A stretch of DNA of 64,000 nucleotides from CBDFGK01 sp965247075 (GCA_965247075.1 CBDFGK010000003.1:1736001-1800000), one strand, 5' to 3'. Positions 24,641-34,140 are shown, counted from the stretch's first letter. Numbers and translations: made by a program. Notes: a model not told the origin generated them from the sequence alone.

Positions 24641-25737
24641 CGTACTATCTCCCAGTTGCCTTGCCGCTCGACGATAGGCCCGGCCGGCTCCTCGTTGAGT
24701 AACTTCTGATACTCCTTCATCCCCGCAATAAAATCTCTGGATACATCCACAACCACACCCGGAACCCGATCGCCGATACCAGCCCAGTCACGGACTTCGT
24801 AATTCAAGTCCCTGCCTGCCTGGACGACTCGCTCCGTAATCGCCTTGCGGCCACTTTCGCTCAATCGCGCTATTCCTTCTCGATAAGTTGCGGCATGTAT
24901 TTTCGACTCTTTTGCCCTGGCGGTATTCAACAGTTGCCCAAGCGCCACCGCGTTAACCGGCTCCGTGTCCAAAATCGTCTGCATATCATTGGCGATCACC
25001 TGGAAGGCCGGGATAATCGGTCGGCGACTTACGTCCAACTCTCGCAACGTCTTCACATCTTCATCTGGCAAGCCTGCCGCGCTCAGCTCTTCATCTCCCG
25101 TGACAAAAAGGATGTTCTGCATCACCAAATGTAAACCATTGGGGTCTTGTGCGGCATTGGTCGTCACCGTGTTCTCTTTCAACACCGCGAACACAAAATC
25201 ACTGTTGTGTGGGCTCATAGTGTCGCTCTCCACTTCTGCAATCATTTCATCTACCGTCACGGCAACTGGTTCCGCTTCAGACAAATAGAGGCCTGCGCCA
25301 AATACAAAGTTCTCGACTCGGGCAACCCAGGCGCCTGGCAAGCTGGTTCCGAGAAGCCCAGGCGTGATGTGGGCCAACACTGTGCCATGTTTTGCGTCAA
25401 GCACAAACACAGAAATCTCGCCGCGGTGATATTCGCTGCCGGCCACGGAAAAACGTTTAAAGGCCCTGGTGCCAAACCGCCTATACTCATTGATGGCTTG
25501 GTCGACGAGCGCTTGCGTCCATTGCTCCAGGGGCACATGCATCCCAGCGCCAAAAACAAGGCCTCTATACCGCACCACCCAAGACAGTTTTGGCTCTTCC
25601 TTTCCGGTTTGCCGATTGATAAGTCGATACGCTATCCAGCGGCCTTTCTCGTCGGCGGCGTCTAACGTGGTAGCACCACCACGGGGGTCGCTGATGGCAT
25701 TGTTAACACTGTCGCTACAAGCAGACATCAGGATCAC
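24637..25737 (-). CDS. Cache-like domain lipoprotein
   Basis: About 366 residues with a lipobox (LMSAC). Two Cache-type half motifs are visible, YRGLVFGAGMHVPLE and ENFVFGAGLYLSE, with a beta strand set before each, so it likely senses a small molecule in the periplasm. The C-terminal 150 residues are helical and unrecognised. The start is unsure: the annotated GTG gives too short a signal. Upstream in the same frame lie ATG at 25777-25779 and hydrophobic codons, but an ochre codon at 25756-25758 interrupts them. The signal peptide may thus be damaged. Confidence 0.65.
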   Translation of the reverse strand: MILMSACSDSVNNAISDPRGGATTLDAADEKGRWIAYRLINRQTGKEEPKLSWVVRYRGLVFGAGMHVPLEQWTQALVDQAINEYRRFGTRAFKRFSVAGSEYHRGEISVFVLDAKHGTVLAHITPGLLGTSLPGAWVARVENFVFGAGLYLSEAEPVAVTVDEMIAEVESDTMSPHNSDFVFAVLKENTVTTNAAQDPNGLHLVMQNILFVTGDEELSAAGLPDEDVKTLRELDVSRRPIIPAFQVIANDMQTILDTEPVNAVALGQLLNTARAKESKIHAATYREGIARLSESGRKAITERVVQAGRDLNYEVRDWAGIGDRVPGVVVDVSRDFIAGMKEYQKLLNEEPAGPIVERQGNWEIVR

Positions 25738-25840
25738 TAACGTACCAAACAGGCATTATCGCAAAGAGCTAAACAACATCCTCCACATCATATCAATCGC
25801 CTTAAATCAGATAAAGATGAGCATTCGCGTATCATAGCCT

Positions 25841-25975
25841 TATGATCCTTTGCGTGATAAGGGTATCGCCTACGCTCAGGCCCTGGCCAACGCTGGAGTG
25901 GACGTGAAACAGCGCTTGTTCAAGGGTATGATCCATGGAGTACCTGTGCCGGCGGGCCAGGGATGCCCTGACTAA
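25841..25975 (+). pseudogene. Alpha/beta-hydrolase C-terminal remnant
   Basis: A 44-codon open stretch ending in TAA, reading DPLRDKGIAYAQALANAG and FKGMIHG, the C-terminal Asp and His motifs of HSL-type esterases. No start and no upstream part of the enzyme exist, so it is a fossil. It ends just before the next SDR gene. Confidence 0.65.
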
Positions 25976-25993
25976 CCAATGCGGAGACAAGCA

Positions 25994-26755
25994 ATGGCAA
26001 TTTATGCGATGACCGGTGGTGCCACCGGAATTGGAGCTGCTCTCAAGGAGCAGTTGCGCGAGCAGGGCGATACGGTAATCGTGGTGGATATCAAGGAGGC
26101 GGATGTGGTTGCTGACCTGTCCACAGCCGCAGGGCGTCAGGCCGCCGTTGACGGCGTGCGGGCGCTGGCCCCAGCGGGCCTGGATGGATTTATTCCCTGT
26201 GCCGGTCTGGGCTCGCACATCAAGCCCGCCAGTCTGATTGCCCAGGTTAACTATTTTGCCGTGATCGCTACCATCGAAGGTCTGCGCGATCTGGTGGCCA
26301 TGAAAAAGGGGTCGATTCTGCTGGTGTCCTCCAATTCAGCGCCGATGATAGAGAACGACAACCCCTACGTGGCCGCCTGTATGGCTGGCGAAGATGAGGC
26401 CACTGCGCTGGCTCTGGTCACCGATGGTCACACCGGTTATGCGGGCTCCAAACGCGGCATTACCTTGTGGATGCGCCGCAATGTCGCCGAATATGCCGCC
26501 GGCGGCGTGCGGATGAATGCGGTGGCACCCGGTATCACCATGACCAACATGACCGAAGAGATCAGCAAGGACGACGAGTTCGGTGAGGCGATCAAACAGT
26601 TTGCCGAGATCACGCCGGTGGGCGGTTCGGCCCAGCCGGAACAGATTGCCACTGCCATGTGCTTTTTGCTGAGCCCCGAGGCCAGCTTTATCTGTGGTTC
26701 CGTGCTGTTTGTCGATGGTGGCACCGATGCGCTGATGCGTCCGGATACCTTCTGA
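25994..26755 (+). CDS. Short-chain dehydrogenase/reductase, 3-alpha-hydroxysteroid dehydrogenase-like
   Basis: A 253-residue SDR. It has a compact cofactor motif TGGATGIGAAL at the very N-terminus, a short strand set typical of the 3-alpha-hydroxysteroid dehydrogenase branch (VADLSTAAGRQAAVDG), the catalytic Ser (VSSNS), and YAGSKRGITLWMR (YxxxK). The C-terminal SFICGSVLFVDGGTDA is usual for SDRs. The ATG at 25994 has CGGAGA upstream. Its likely substrate is a steroid or other cyclic alcohol; this is inferred from branch and context only. Confidence 0.87.
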   Translation: MAIYAMTGGATGIGAALKEQLREQGDTVIVVDIKEADVVADLSTAAGRQAAVDGVRALAPAGLDGFIPCAGLGSHIKPASLIAQVNYFAVIATIEGLRDLVAMKKGSILLVSSNSAPMIENDNPYVAACMAGEDEATALALVTDGHTGYAGSKRGITLWMRRNVAEYAAGGVRMNAVAPGITMTNMTEEISKDDEFGEAIKQFAEITPVGGSAQPEQIATAMCFLLSPEASFICGSVLFVDGGTDALMRPDTF

Positions 26756-26826
26756 TCGAACAGCGTATTGGCCAGTCTGGTACTATCATCGACAAAACAG
26801 CGGCCGTGTGTCGGAACAAGAGAATT

Positions 26827-27558
26827 ATGCAAATATACGGGCATAGAGGTGCCGCCGGTGAGGCACCGGAAAACACCATAGCCGGCTGCCTCCATGCTAT
26901 CGAGCGGGGGGTGAAATACATAGAAATTGATTTGCGCCTGTCTGCCGACGACCAACTGGTCGTCATTCATGACAAGACATTGAAACGTACAGCGGGGCAA
27001 GGGGGAAAACCCAGTCATTACCAAGCCAGCCAATTGGCCACAATGGATGCCCGCGCAGATGGCCCACCCTGGCCACGAAAAAAGGACTGCGGCGTACCCA
27101 CTCTGGAGGCATTGCTCAGGGCCACCCACAAGCTCAAGGGCTATCAACTGGAAGTTAAGCCAGATTCAAATGCCACCATGATGCGCATAGCGCAACATCT
27201 GGCTGAACGCTTTGACACGGCGGCTGCGGCTCGCAAAGTGGTAGTAACCTCTGCCAACTATTATTTGCACGAATGCCTGCGCCAAATGGCGCCCCGGATT
27301 AAGCGGGGCATGGTAGTCATGCGACCGGATGCGCTGTCCAATCCGGTTGAGTTGGGCTGCAGCTACTGTGCCATGCACTGGTCCACCTGCAACCGCTACA
27401 CCGTACGTCAGCTAAGGAAATCCAATATACACAGCTCGGCATGGACAGTGAACGATGCACAAACGGTGAAACACCTGTACAAAATGAAGGTTGACAGTGT
27501 TATTACCGACTACCCATCCATGGTGCTGCCGCTGGTCGCGGCGCTGCAAAGATCTTGA
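26827..27558 (+). CDS. Glycerophosphodiester phosphodiesterase
   Basis: A 243-residue GDPD-family enzyme that hydrolyses glycerophosphodiesters to glycerol-3-phosphate and an alcohol. The signature starts right at the N-terminus: GHRGAAGEAPENT, then EIDLRLSADDQLVVIHD with the metal-binding Glu/Asp and His. YQLEVKPD gives another metal ligand, and DSVITDYP is the usual C-terminal motif. No signal peptide is seen, so it is cytoplasmic. Confidence 0.93.
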   Translation: MQIYGHRGAAGEAPENTIAGCLHAIERGVKYIEIDLRLSADDQLVVIHDKTLKRTAGQGGKPSHYQASQLATMDARADGPPWPRKKDCGVPTLEALLRATHKLKGYQLEVKPDSNATMMRIAQHLAERFDTAAAARKVVVTSANYYLHECLRQMAPRIKRGMVVMRPDALSNPVELGCSYCAMHWSTCNRYTVRQLRKSNIHSSAWTVNDAQTVKHLYKMKVDSVITDYPSMVLPLVAALQRS

Positions 27559-27662
27559 GCCCCTTTATCGAGCCGTCGAATAGCATAATCACGGTTTCGG
27601 TATCACATACGGGCTGCATACTGTGAGGGTAACGGTGATTCTATGCAATTGGCAGTGCGGCC

Positions 27663-28169
27663 TTACTGGAACGGCATACTCTGTCGGTGCGGTTTCATCA
27701 GCTCCATGGCCTTGCGATAAATCTTCTCGACCTGCACATCGGCGCCGACCTCGGCGCGTCGGGAGATCATGGTGACAGGAAATAGAAAGTTATCGCTGTA
27801 CTTGAACTTGAGGGCGCGGCTGCGACCGTAGCGGTCTTCATAAATAACCCATTCCATGTTCAGCTCCTGCGCCAGCAGCTCCCCCATCACCACACCCATG
27901 GCCTGTAGCTCCAATGTCTGGTCGGCCCGCACCAGACGGCGATCCAGCAGGGTTTGCAGAATGTCCAGGTCATTGGCTTTGTCGCCCTGCAATTGTTTGC
28001 CGAGGTCAAAACGCGCCAAATCATCAATTCTGACGCGCTGCTGCGCCATAAACCGGATGTCGATCGCCCCGATTTTGCTCAGCCGGTATTGTTGCTCGTC
28101 ACTGTTGGCAGTGCCGGCAAGGCCCAGCCAAGCAATCAGAATGAAGCGGAACAGTTTCAATCGGGGCAT
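27663..28169 (-). CDS. DUF3806 protein, exported
   Basis: A 168-residue protein with an N-terminal signal (FRFILIAWLGLAGTANS). The mature part contains MGVVMGELLAQELNMEW and YEDRYGRSRALKF, matching the DUF3806 family of periplasmic proteins of unknown function. It is divergent from dapA with a 130-bp spacer that should hold both promoters. Confidence 0.78.
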   Translation of the reverse strand: MPRLKLFRFILIAWLGLAGTANSDEQQYRLSKIGAIDIRFMAQQRVRIDDLARFDLGKQLQGDKANDLDILQTLLDRRLVRADQTLELQAMGVVMGELLAQELNMEWVIYEDRYGRSRALKFKYSDNFLFPVTMISRRAEVGADVQVEKIYRKAMELMKPHRQSMPFQ

Positions 28170-28299
28170 GTAATAATCTCCTGCTACCTTATTTTAGACC
28201 AACCCGGTTGTTATCTGGCCGGTTACATGGATAATTGCGGTCTTTAAATCGAGCCGCACACGGCAAACAGCGGTTTGTAGCGATTTAGTGGAGTTTGAC

Positions 28300-29175
28300 A
28301 TGATCAGCGGCAGTTTAGTTGCCCTTGTAACGCCAATGTTGGCAGATGGCAGCATCGACTGGGATGCTCTTGATGCGCTTATTGCCTGGCAGATAGAGCA
28401 GGGTACCAGCGGTATCGTTGCGGTGGGTACCACTGGAGAGTCTGCGACCCTGGCAGTGCCGGAACATTGTAAAGTCATCGGTCGCACCGTAGCACAGGTG
28501 GCTGGAGCCGTGCCGGTTATTGCCGGAACGGGGGCTAATTCGACCACTGAAGCGGTCGCCCTGACCCGCGCTGCCAGTGAAGCAGGCGCAGATGCCTGCT
28601 TACTGGTGACTCCTTATTACAACAAGCCCTCTCAGGAAGGACTCTACCGGCATCACAGGTGTATAGCGGAGTCCGTGGCTATCCCCCAGATTCTCTACAA
28701 TGTGCCCGGTAGAACCGGCGTGGATATGCTGCCCGACACCGTAGCCCGGTTGGCAGATATCGACAATATAATTGGTATCAAGGAAGCTACCGGCGACTTG
28801 CAACGCGGACGCGAAGTACTGGATGTTTGCCAGGGCAAGATGGCTGTTTATTCCGGCGATGACGCCACCGCCACAGAACTGATGCTAATGGGAGCCGTTG
28901 GCACCATCTCGGTGACCGCGAATGTGGCGCCGGCAATTGTGGCTGAACTGAGCCGGTTGGCTATTGCGGGTGATGCCGAGGCTGCCCGGACCCTGGATCT
29001 ACAGGTAGAGGCGCTCAATTCTGCACTGTTTTTGGAGTCCAATCCGATGCCGGTGAAGTGGGCCCTGGCCGAGATGGGACGTATTGGTGCGGGTATACGA
29101 TTGCCAATGACGGTGCTTGACCAGCAGTATCACGCGGCTGTGCGAGACGCAATGGGCAAGGCGGGCATACTTTGA
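28300..29175 (+). CDS. dapA: 4-hydroxy-tetrahydrodipicolinate synthase
   Basis: A 291-residue enzyme that condenses pyruvate and aspartate semialdehyde, the first committed step of lysine and diaminopimelate synthesis. It has GTTGESATL, YYNKPSQEGLYRHH (catalytic Tyr), NVPGRTGVDM and IGIKEATGDL, whose Lys forms the Schiff base. The length is normal. The ATG at 28300 has GTGGAG upstream; the upstream alternative lacks support. The stop overlaps the bamC start. Confidence 0.97.
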   Translation: MISGSLVALVTPMLADGSIDWDALDALIAWQIEQGTSGIVAVGTTGESATLAVPEHCKVIGRTVAQVAGAVPVIAGTGANSTTEAVALTRAASEAGADACLLVTPYYNKPSQEGLYRHHRCIAESVAIPQILYNVPGRTGVDMLPDTVARLADIDNIIGIKEATGDLQRGREVLDVCQGKMAVYSGDDATATELMLMGAVGTISVTANVAPAIVAELSRLAIAGDAEAARTLDLQVEALNSALFLESNPMPVKWALAEMGRIGAGIRLPMTVLDQQYHAAVRDAMGKAGIL

Positions 29176-30212
29176 TGCGCATACTCTTATTACTTTTATT
29201 TTCCCTGACACTGGCAGGCTGTACCTGGTTGACCGGCGACAAGGGCTATTTTCGAGATACCAGTGGCGATTACCGCAATGCCCGGGTCTCCCCGGCGATA
29301 AAGGTACCGGCACGCCTGGACGATGACGCCCTGCAACCTATCTACGTCATTCCGCCCATTACAGAAGAGCTGCGGGTTGCCGGCAGCTTCGATACACCGC
29401 GCCCGGCGCCGCTGGTGGCAAAGAAATCTGAAGAACTGGTGCGTATTCAGCGTCTCGGTGACGAAGAGTGGATGTTGGTTGCCACCGCCCCTGGGCAGTT
29501 GTGGCCGCAGGTGCGCGCTTTTCTTACTACCAACAGCCTGCAACTGGCACGGGTAGACGCCCGTGCGGGTTTGATCGAAACGGGATGGCTCAAGCCCGAT
29601 CACGATGGTATGGATGAACGCTATCAATTTCGTATCGAGCAGGGCGTTCAGCGCAATACCTCCGAGCTACATGTACTGCAGATGGTGTTGGCTGGGGATA
29701 CTGCCGACTGGCCGCCGGCTTCATCCGACAGTGAACGCGAGAATGAAATGTTGATGGCTATTGCTCAGTACATAGCCAGCAATACCGGTGCTGCGCCGGT
29801 TTCCATGATGGCGCAGCAGGCGATAACTGCCACCGGCAAGGTCAGTATGCAAGAAGACGCAAATGATATTGCCTATATTCGCCTGGAGTTGCCTTTCTAT
29901 CGCGCCTGGGCTTCAGTGGAGCGAGCCTTGCGCGAGTCTAATTTCCACATGCGCGATCGTGATCGCAGTACCGGTGTGTTCTACTTTCGCTACGTGGAGC
30001 AGGACGATGAAGATAGTGGTTGGTTCGACTGGATATTTGGCAGTGACAACCAGGCAGATACCGCGGCGATGACGGAACAGGACTTCGTGCTGACTCTGCA
30101 GGAACAAACTCCGGCGGTGGTTAGAATCACCATCGCCAGGGAAGACAACGAGGCGCTGATACCTACCCAGGTGCAGAGTCTACTGGGCCTGATCAAGGGC
30201 AATATTAACTAA
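29175..30212 (+). CDS. bamC: Outer membrane assembly lipoprotein BamC
   Basis: A 345-residue lipoprotein (LFSLTLAGC, Cys16) that belongs to the BAM complex, which inserts beta-barrels into the outer membrane. The N-terminal unstructured part (GDKGYFRDTSGDYRNAR) is the segment that binds BamD; two helix-grip domains follow, beginning with WMLVATAPGQLWPQV and AWASVERALRESNF. Its place after dapA is the usual gammaproteobacterial order. Start and stop overlap both neighbours (TGATG, TAATG). Confidence 0.94.
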   Translation: MRILLLLLFSLTLAGCTWLTGDKGYFRDTSGDYRNARVSPAIKVPARLDDDALQPIYVIPPITEELRVAGSFDTPRPAPLVAKKSEELVRIQRLGDEEWMLVATAPGQLWPQVRAFLTTNSLQLARVDARAGLIETGWLKPDHDGMDERYQFRIEQGVQRNTSELHVLQMVLAGDTADWPPASSDSERENEMLMAIAQYIASNTGAAPVSMMAQQAITATGKVSMQEDANDIAYIRLELPFYRAWASVERALRESNFHMRDRDRSTGVFYFRYVEQDDEDSGWFDWIFGSDNQADTAAMTEQDFVLTLQEQTPAVVRITIAREDNEALIPTQVQSLLGLIKGNIN

Positions 30213-30967
30213 TGCGATTTGCCTCCCTGGGTAGCGGCAGTCGCGGCAACGCTACCCTGGTAGAGTCGGGTTCCACCGTGATACTGGTAGATTGTGGGTT
30301 TTCCCTGCGGGCCACTGAAGCGCGATTGGAGCGCCTGGGCATCAGCGGCCATGATCTGGACGCCGTGTTGGTCACCCATGAGCACACCGATCATTGCTCC
30401 GGTGTCGCAAAATTGTCCCGTAAGTACGAAATCCCGGTTTATCTTACGCGCGGTACCTGGGCCAGTGGCCGCTGCGCAGATCCCTGGGCGGTGGAGTATT
30501 TCCACAGCGATGCACCTTTTGAGATCGGCGCTATCAGGGTAGCGCCGATAGCGGTTCCCCACGATGCGCGCGAACCCTGCCAATTCGTGTTTGAGAGCGG
30601 CACCGGCAAGCTGGGGATACTCACTGACCTGGGCAGTGTCACTGCCGCGGTTGTCGAGCACTACCGGCATTGCCAGGCGCTGCTACTGGAATGCAACCAC
30701 TGTGTCCAGATGTTGCGCGACGGTCCCTATCCATATGCCTTGCAGCAGCGCGTGGGTGGTGATTGGGGGCATCTCAACAATCAGCAGGCGGCGCAACTGC
30801 TAGCGCAGCTATCTTCCGAACAGTTGTTACACATTGTGATCGCTCATATCAGTGAGAAGAATAATAGCCCGCAGCGGGTAGCGGAGGCTCTACAGCCTGT
30901 GCTGGAATCGATGGACAGCGTAACCTGGGCAGATCAGCAAGACGGCTTTGACTGGCTGGAACTGTAA
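30212..30967 (+). CDS. Metallo-beta-lactamase fold hydrolase
   Basis: A 251-residue MBL-fold protein of the YycJ/WalJ-like group. The metal motif is THEHTDHCSG, with further ligands in VPHDARE and LLECNH and a terminal HISEKNNS. The N-terminus RFASLGSGSRGNATLVESG is characteristic. The group probably consists of DNA/RNA phosphodiesterases or hydrolases. It is the third gene of the dapA-bamC operon. Confidence 0.9.
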   Translation: MRFASLGSGSRGNATLVESGSTVILVDCGFSLRATEARLERLGISGHDLDAVLVTHEHTDHCSGVAKLSRKYEIPVYLTRGTWASGRCADPWAVEYFHSDAPFEIGAIRVAPIAVPHDAREPCQFVFESGTGKLGILTDLGSVTAAVVEHYRHCQALLLECNHCVQMLRDGPYPYALQQRVGGDWGHLNNQQAAQLLAQLSSEQLLHIVIAHISEKNNSPQRVAEALQPVLESMDSVTWADQQDGFDWLEL

Positions 30968-30973
30968 GGCAAC

Positions 30974-31477
30974 TCAAGTCGCCGCGCAATGCCTGGGTGG
31001 TAGCAAGGTCAGCTTGGCTATGGCTTCAAAGTGCGTTAGTTCAGCGCAGACCAGTTGGATGTTGCCCGCCACGTTAAGATAGACAAGTTCTGCCAGTCCT
31101 CGCAGCGGCAGCAGTGACCGAATACTGTTCCCCTCCAGGTAGATATCGGTCAATTGCGACAGGGTCGCCAGTGGGCCGACACTGGTAACGGCATTGCTGG
31201 CAAGCTTGAGGCGAGCGAGCGCAGTAAAGACCTCGATGCCCTCCAGGCTGGTCACGTCGGCATGGCTGCAGTTCAAGTCGGTTAGCTGGCTGGCATTGGT
31301 TATGGCACCGTCACCAACGTGCTGTTTGACGCACTTCCTGAGTGCTTCATCAGGAATTTCGTATTCCGTATACAGTGGTGCCGGCGTGTATACCACCCGG
31401 TCATTTATCTTGAACTGGTAATCAGTGCAGCTCGCCACCACCAACAAAATGGCACTTGCCAATACTGTCTTAAACAT
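30974..31477 (-). CDS. Leucine-rich-repeat lipoprotein
   Basis: A 167-residue lipoprotein (ASAILLVVASC, Cys17). The mature part contains three to four internalin-like LRR units of about 21 residues, for example LTDLNCSHADVTSLEGI and LARLKLASNAVTSVGPL. It probably mediates a protein contact at the outer membrane. It is convergent with the MBL gene and divergent from the following small frame. Confidence 0.82.
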   Translation of the reverse strand: MFKTVLASAILLVVASCTDYQFKINDRVVYTPAPLYTEYEIPDEALRKCVKQHVGDGAITNASQLTDLNCSHADVTSLEGIEVFTALARLKLASNAVTSVGPLATLSQLTDIYLEGNSIRSLLPLRGLAELVYLNVAGNIQLVCAELTHFEAIAKLTLLPPRHCAAT

Positions 31478-31568
31478 CTGTGTATGCTCCCAGTGGTGGG
31501 CATAGCCCTGAGACCGTGGTTGACACTATAATTGCTGTTACTCCCAATAACAAAAAATGGGCAGAGGA

Positions 31569-31838
31569 ATGGCCGAGGAAAATCCCGCAAGCTCCAGTGC
31601 TGAGGATGCGGGCAGTGGTGCAATCAGCATCGCGCAGCGGGGCAACCTGAAATCACTGGAAACCACACTGCGCAAGCAACAGTCTGTCTTATTCTATGAA
31701 CTCTGCCTACAACAGGTTGCTGACCTGCGGCGTAGAAATAAATTTTGCCCGCACCACCACTGGCGACGGGTGATGGCCTCAGCCCGCCAGTCCAGGCACC
31801 ATGAAAGGAAGTACCGTGCAAGAGAACTGCGTGAATGA
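31569..31838 (+). CDS. Small hypothetical protein (doubtful)
   Basis: An 89-codon frame with a weak AGAGGA site before the ATG. The sequence is polar with no recognised motif (LKSLETTLRKQQSVLFYELC), and its end overlaps the rsmJ start by 38 bases in another frame. It may be a real leader gene or a chance frame. Confidence 0.3.
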   Translation: MAEENPASSSAEDAGSGAISIAQRGNLKSLETTLRKQQSVLFYELCLQQVADLRRRNKFCPHHHWRRVMASARQSRHHERKYRARELRE

Positions 31839-32592
31839 GTGCGCGGTAAGTAGCGATGTGCCTGAATTGCGGGATCAGGCTCGCGCGTTGGCACAGGAGC
31901 TGGGCTTGCCGGGCGTGGCGCTGTCTGACCAACAAAACTATTCTGCACTGTTGCTGCAAACGGTCAGCGGATTGCAATTGCAGCCCGTTGGGGCGAAAGC
32001 TTCTGGTCCGGTTATGGTGGATTTTGGGGCGGGCAACATGCGCCGTCGCCGCCGCGGCGGGCACAGCGAGCCGCTGGGTAAAGCGGTGGGAATTGGTCGG
32101 CGAGAGGGCCTGAAACTCATAGATGCCACGGCCGGGCTGGGACGCGACAGTTTTGTGCTGGCTGACCTGGGCTGTGATGTCACTCTGCTCGAGTGCTCAC
32201 CCATCGCCTTCGCGTTGCTGCGTGACGGCATACAGCGGGCGCGCCACAGCGAGGATCCCTGGTTGCGGGAAGTGGCTGAGCGCATGCATCTATATCACGC
32301 AGACAGTATCGGCTGGCTGGCTGATACCAGTGAGAAATTCGACGTGGTTTACCTGGATCCCATGTTCCCCTCGCGCAAGAAATCTGCCCGCGTCAAAAAG
32401 GAAATGTGGCTATTTCAGCAGTTAATTGGCCACGATCCGGGGGAGGGTGCCTTTCTGGAGCAGGCATTGAATACGGCACTGTGGAGGGTGGTGGTAAAGC
32501 GTCCGACCAAGGCCCCCAGCCTGGAGGGTCCGCAGCCACACCATGCCATCACCGGTAAGACGGTGCGATTTGACGTTTACATGTGTGATTGA
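31801..32592 (+). CDS. rsmJ: 16S rRNA (guanine1516-N2)-methyltransferase
   Basis: A 263-residue SAM-dependent methyltransferase of the RsmJ/YhiQ family, which methylates G1516 of 16S rRNA. Motif I is DATAGLGRDSFVLADLG, the acidic end of the next strand is LLECSP, and the catalytic motif IV is YLDPMFPSRKKSA. The terminal HHAITGKTVRFDVY is typical. The N-terminal 30 residues vary; the ATG at 31801 follows AGGCACC and is the most upstream good start. Confidence 0.93.
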   Translation: MKGSTVQENCVNECAVSSDVPELRDQARALAQELGLPGVALSDQQNYSALLLQTVSGLQLQPVGAKASGPVMVDFGAGNMRRRRRGGHSEPLGKAVGIGRREGLKLIDATAGLGRDSFVLADLGCDVTLLECSPIAFALLRDGIQRARHSEDPWLREVAERMHLYHADSIGWLADTSEKFDVVYLDPMFPSRKKSARVKKEMWLFQQLIGHDPGEGAFLEQALNTALWRVVVKRPTKAPSLEGPQPHHAITGKTVRFDVYMCD

Positions 32593-33294
32593 GACTGCGC
32601 GCGTCGGCCGTCATTGCGGGTAAAGAAGAAGGGTAGTGCATCATTCTTTCTGTAATTTCATGGTGGCTTGAAGAGCTGAGCCACCCGGTTATCCCTGAAT
32701 GTGATTTTGATGGATTACCAACGAGAGGAAACACCGGATGACTCAACCTGTACAGAATAATGCGATTTACGATGCAGTGGAACTGCTCAAGGACAATTGT
32801 TCAAGCCGGGTATGTGTGCACAGGGAAACTGGAATCGATTACGCGGCTACAGGTATCTGGAAAAAGTCGTCAGAGGAGTGAAATTCAAAGATGGGATCGA
32901 GATACCAGCCAACGACCGGGTCGCCGCTTGATTTGAATCGCTGAACACCACATTTGACCATAGGTCAGACAAAATTGTGACATGCTAAATTCGTTGTTGA
33001 TTCCCCCTTGCAGTGCGACTGAGACGCCTTGGAATCTCTCGACTTTGAAATTGATCTCGTAACTTCATTGTTGGTGTTTACGGGTACAAAACAGTATTGT
33101 GTATTGTATCAATATTGAGAGTTAGCCAGATTTTTGATCGGAATCGCTTACCCTTCAGATTTTCCTATTCGACATATCTTATTGATAATAATAGGTTATT
33201 TATAAAGAGCTGGATGGATTTACAGCTTTTTTAGGGAGGCAACCTTGATATTTGTTGAAGTTAACATATATATTAACTATATTGCTACCCCGTT
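32593..33294. other. AT-rich intergenic stretch with gene fragments
   Basis: About 700 bp without an intact gene. A 47-codon frame at 32738-32881 begins MTQPVQNNAIYDAVELL, which resembles the N-terminus of IS256-type transposases, and then diverges. Just after it the other frame reads FKDGIEIPANDRVAA before a stop. Both look like fragments of lost genes. Base composition drops towards the TAC operon, whose promoter should lie near 33180-33290. Confidence 0.45.
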
Positions 33295-33714
33295 ATGAGT
33301 GGTGAGAATCCTAAAGAACGCATATCGGGTGCCAAATTTACGGTGGTACATTGTGTTGGTGCGCTCGAAAGCTTTGATGAAGCATTGGCTAGAGTGGATG
33401 CAAGGAGGAGAAAGTCCTTTACTCGTGGAATTATTCAACAGATACAGCGTTTGGTTGATGGGCATAGAATGTCCAAAGAAAATTTTCCACGGGAGGGAGA
33501 ACTTCCTAAAAGACCGGGGCAGCATCAATCAAAGAAATTTAATGCTCTCAAAAAGATACCGATTAGAGGATATTGTTGGCTTTCAGACACGCATGCGGAT
33601 ACATATTTCATAAGTCATTACGTTTACAAAGATTATGATGATTTACGAGACGCTGATATTAGTAGAGTTGGTGTGAACTGGCGGAGAGTAGAGGAGAATG
33701 GTGATGAGCGCTAA
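33295..33714 (+). CDS. Toxin-like protein of a toxin-antitoxin-chaperone operon
   Basis: A 139-residue basic protein. I do not recognise it securely. The C-terminal half (KFNALKKIPIRGYCWLSD, then YFISHYVYKDYDDL) looks like the strand-rich core of RelE/HigB-type mRNA interferases, and the N-terminal half is helical with many Arg and Lys. Its position before an HTH antitoxin gene and a SecB-like gene fits the toxin of a TAC module. Its end overlaps the antitoxin start. The region is clearly AT-richer than the flanks, a sign of transfer. Confidence 0.65.
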   Translation: MSGENPKERISGAKFTVVHCVGALESFDEALARVDARRRKSFTRGIIQQIQRLVDGHRMSKENFPREGELPKRPGQHQSKKFNALKKIPIRGYCWLSDTHADTYFISHYVYKDYDDLRDADISRVGVNWRRVEENGDER

Positions 33715-34138
33715 AGACTTGTTTTTTGCGACGGGTAAGGAGTTTACTGCGGATGAAAAAAGAGAATTTGCCCGAGAGGAGCTTATATACAACGTAGCGG
33801 AGGACGTTTTAGTTGCTCTAGAAGATTTGGGAGTTAGTAAAAGTGATTTGGCTGAAAAGCTGGGCAAATCTAAAGCCTATGTCTCGCAACTGCTTAGTGG
33901 GGCTCGCAATATGACTCTTTCCACGTTCTCGGATATTTGCTTTGTGCTTGATAGAAAGCCGTCTGTGTCTATATCTGAAGCCAAAATAAATGAGGTGGGT
34001 GAATTTCTCGAGGGTATTGAGGCGCTTTGGGAAAGCAGTTCTCTTGACGTGTGTGCAAGTGAGAGCGCGCGGATCGGGCATTCAGAGAATGTTATCGATT
34101 GCAGAGACGAAGCCATCTGGGAAAATCAGGCGGCTTGA
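33704..34138 (+). CDS. HigA-like XRE-family antitoxin with C-terminal extension
   Basis: A 144-residue protein. The helix-turn-helix lies at about residues 44-66 (SDLAEKLGKSKAYVSQLL), with the typical follow-up LSTFSDICFVLDRKP. The last 45 residues form an extension ending in NVIDCRDEAIWENQAA. In TAC modules such an extension is the chaperone-addiction region that SecB-like proteins bind. The ATG at 33704 is preferred to 33698 for ribosome-site spacing. The gene overlaps the toxin gene and ends two bases before the SecB-like GTG. Confidence 0.8.
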   Translation: MSAKDLFFATGKEFTADEKREFAREELIYNVAEDVLVALEDLGVSKSDLAEKLGKSKAYVSQLLSGARNMTLSTFSDICFVLDRKPSVSISEAKINEVGEFLEGIEALWESSSLDVCASESARIGHSENVIDCRDEAIWENQAA

Positions 34139-34140
34139 GG

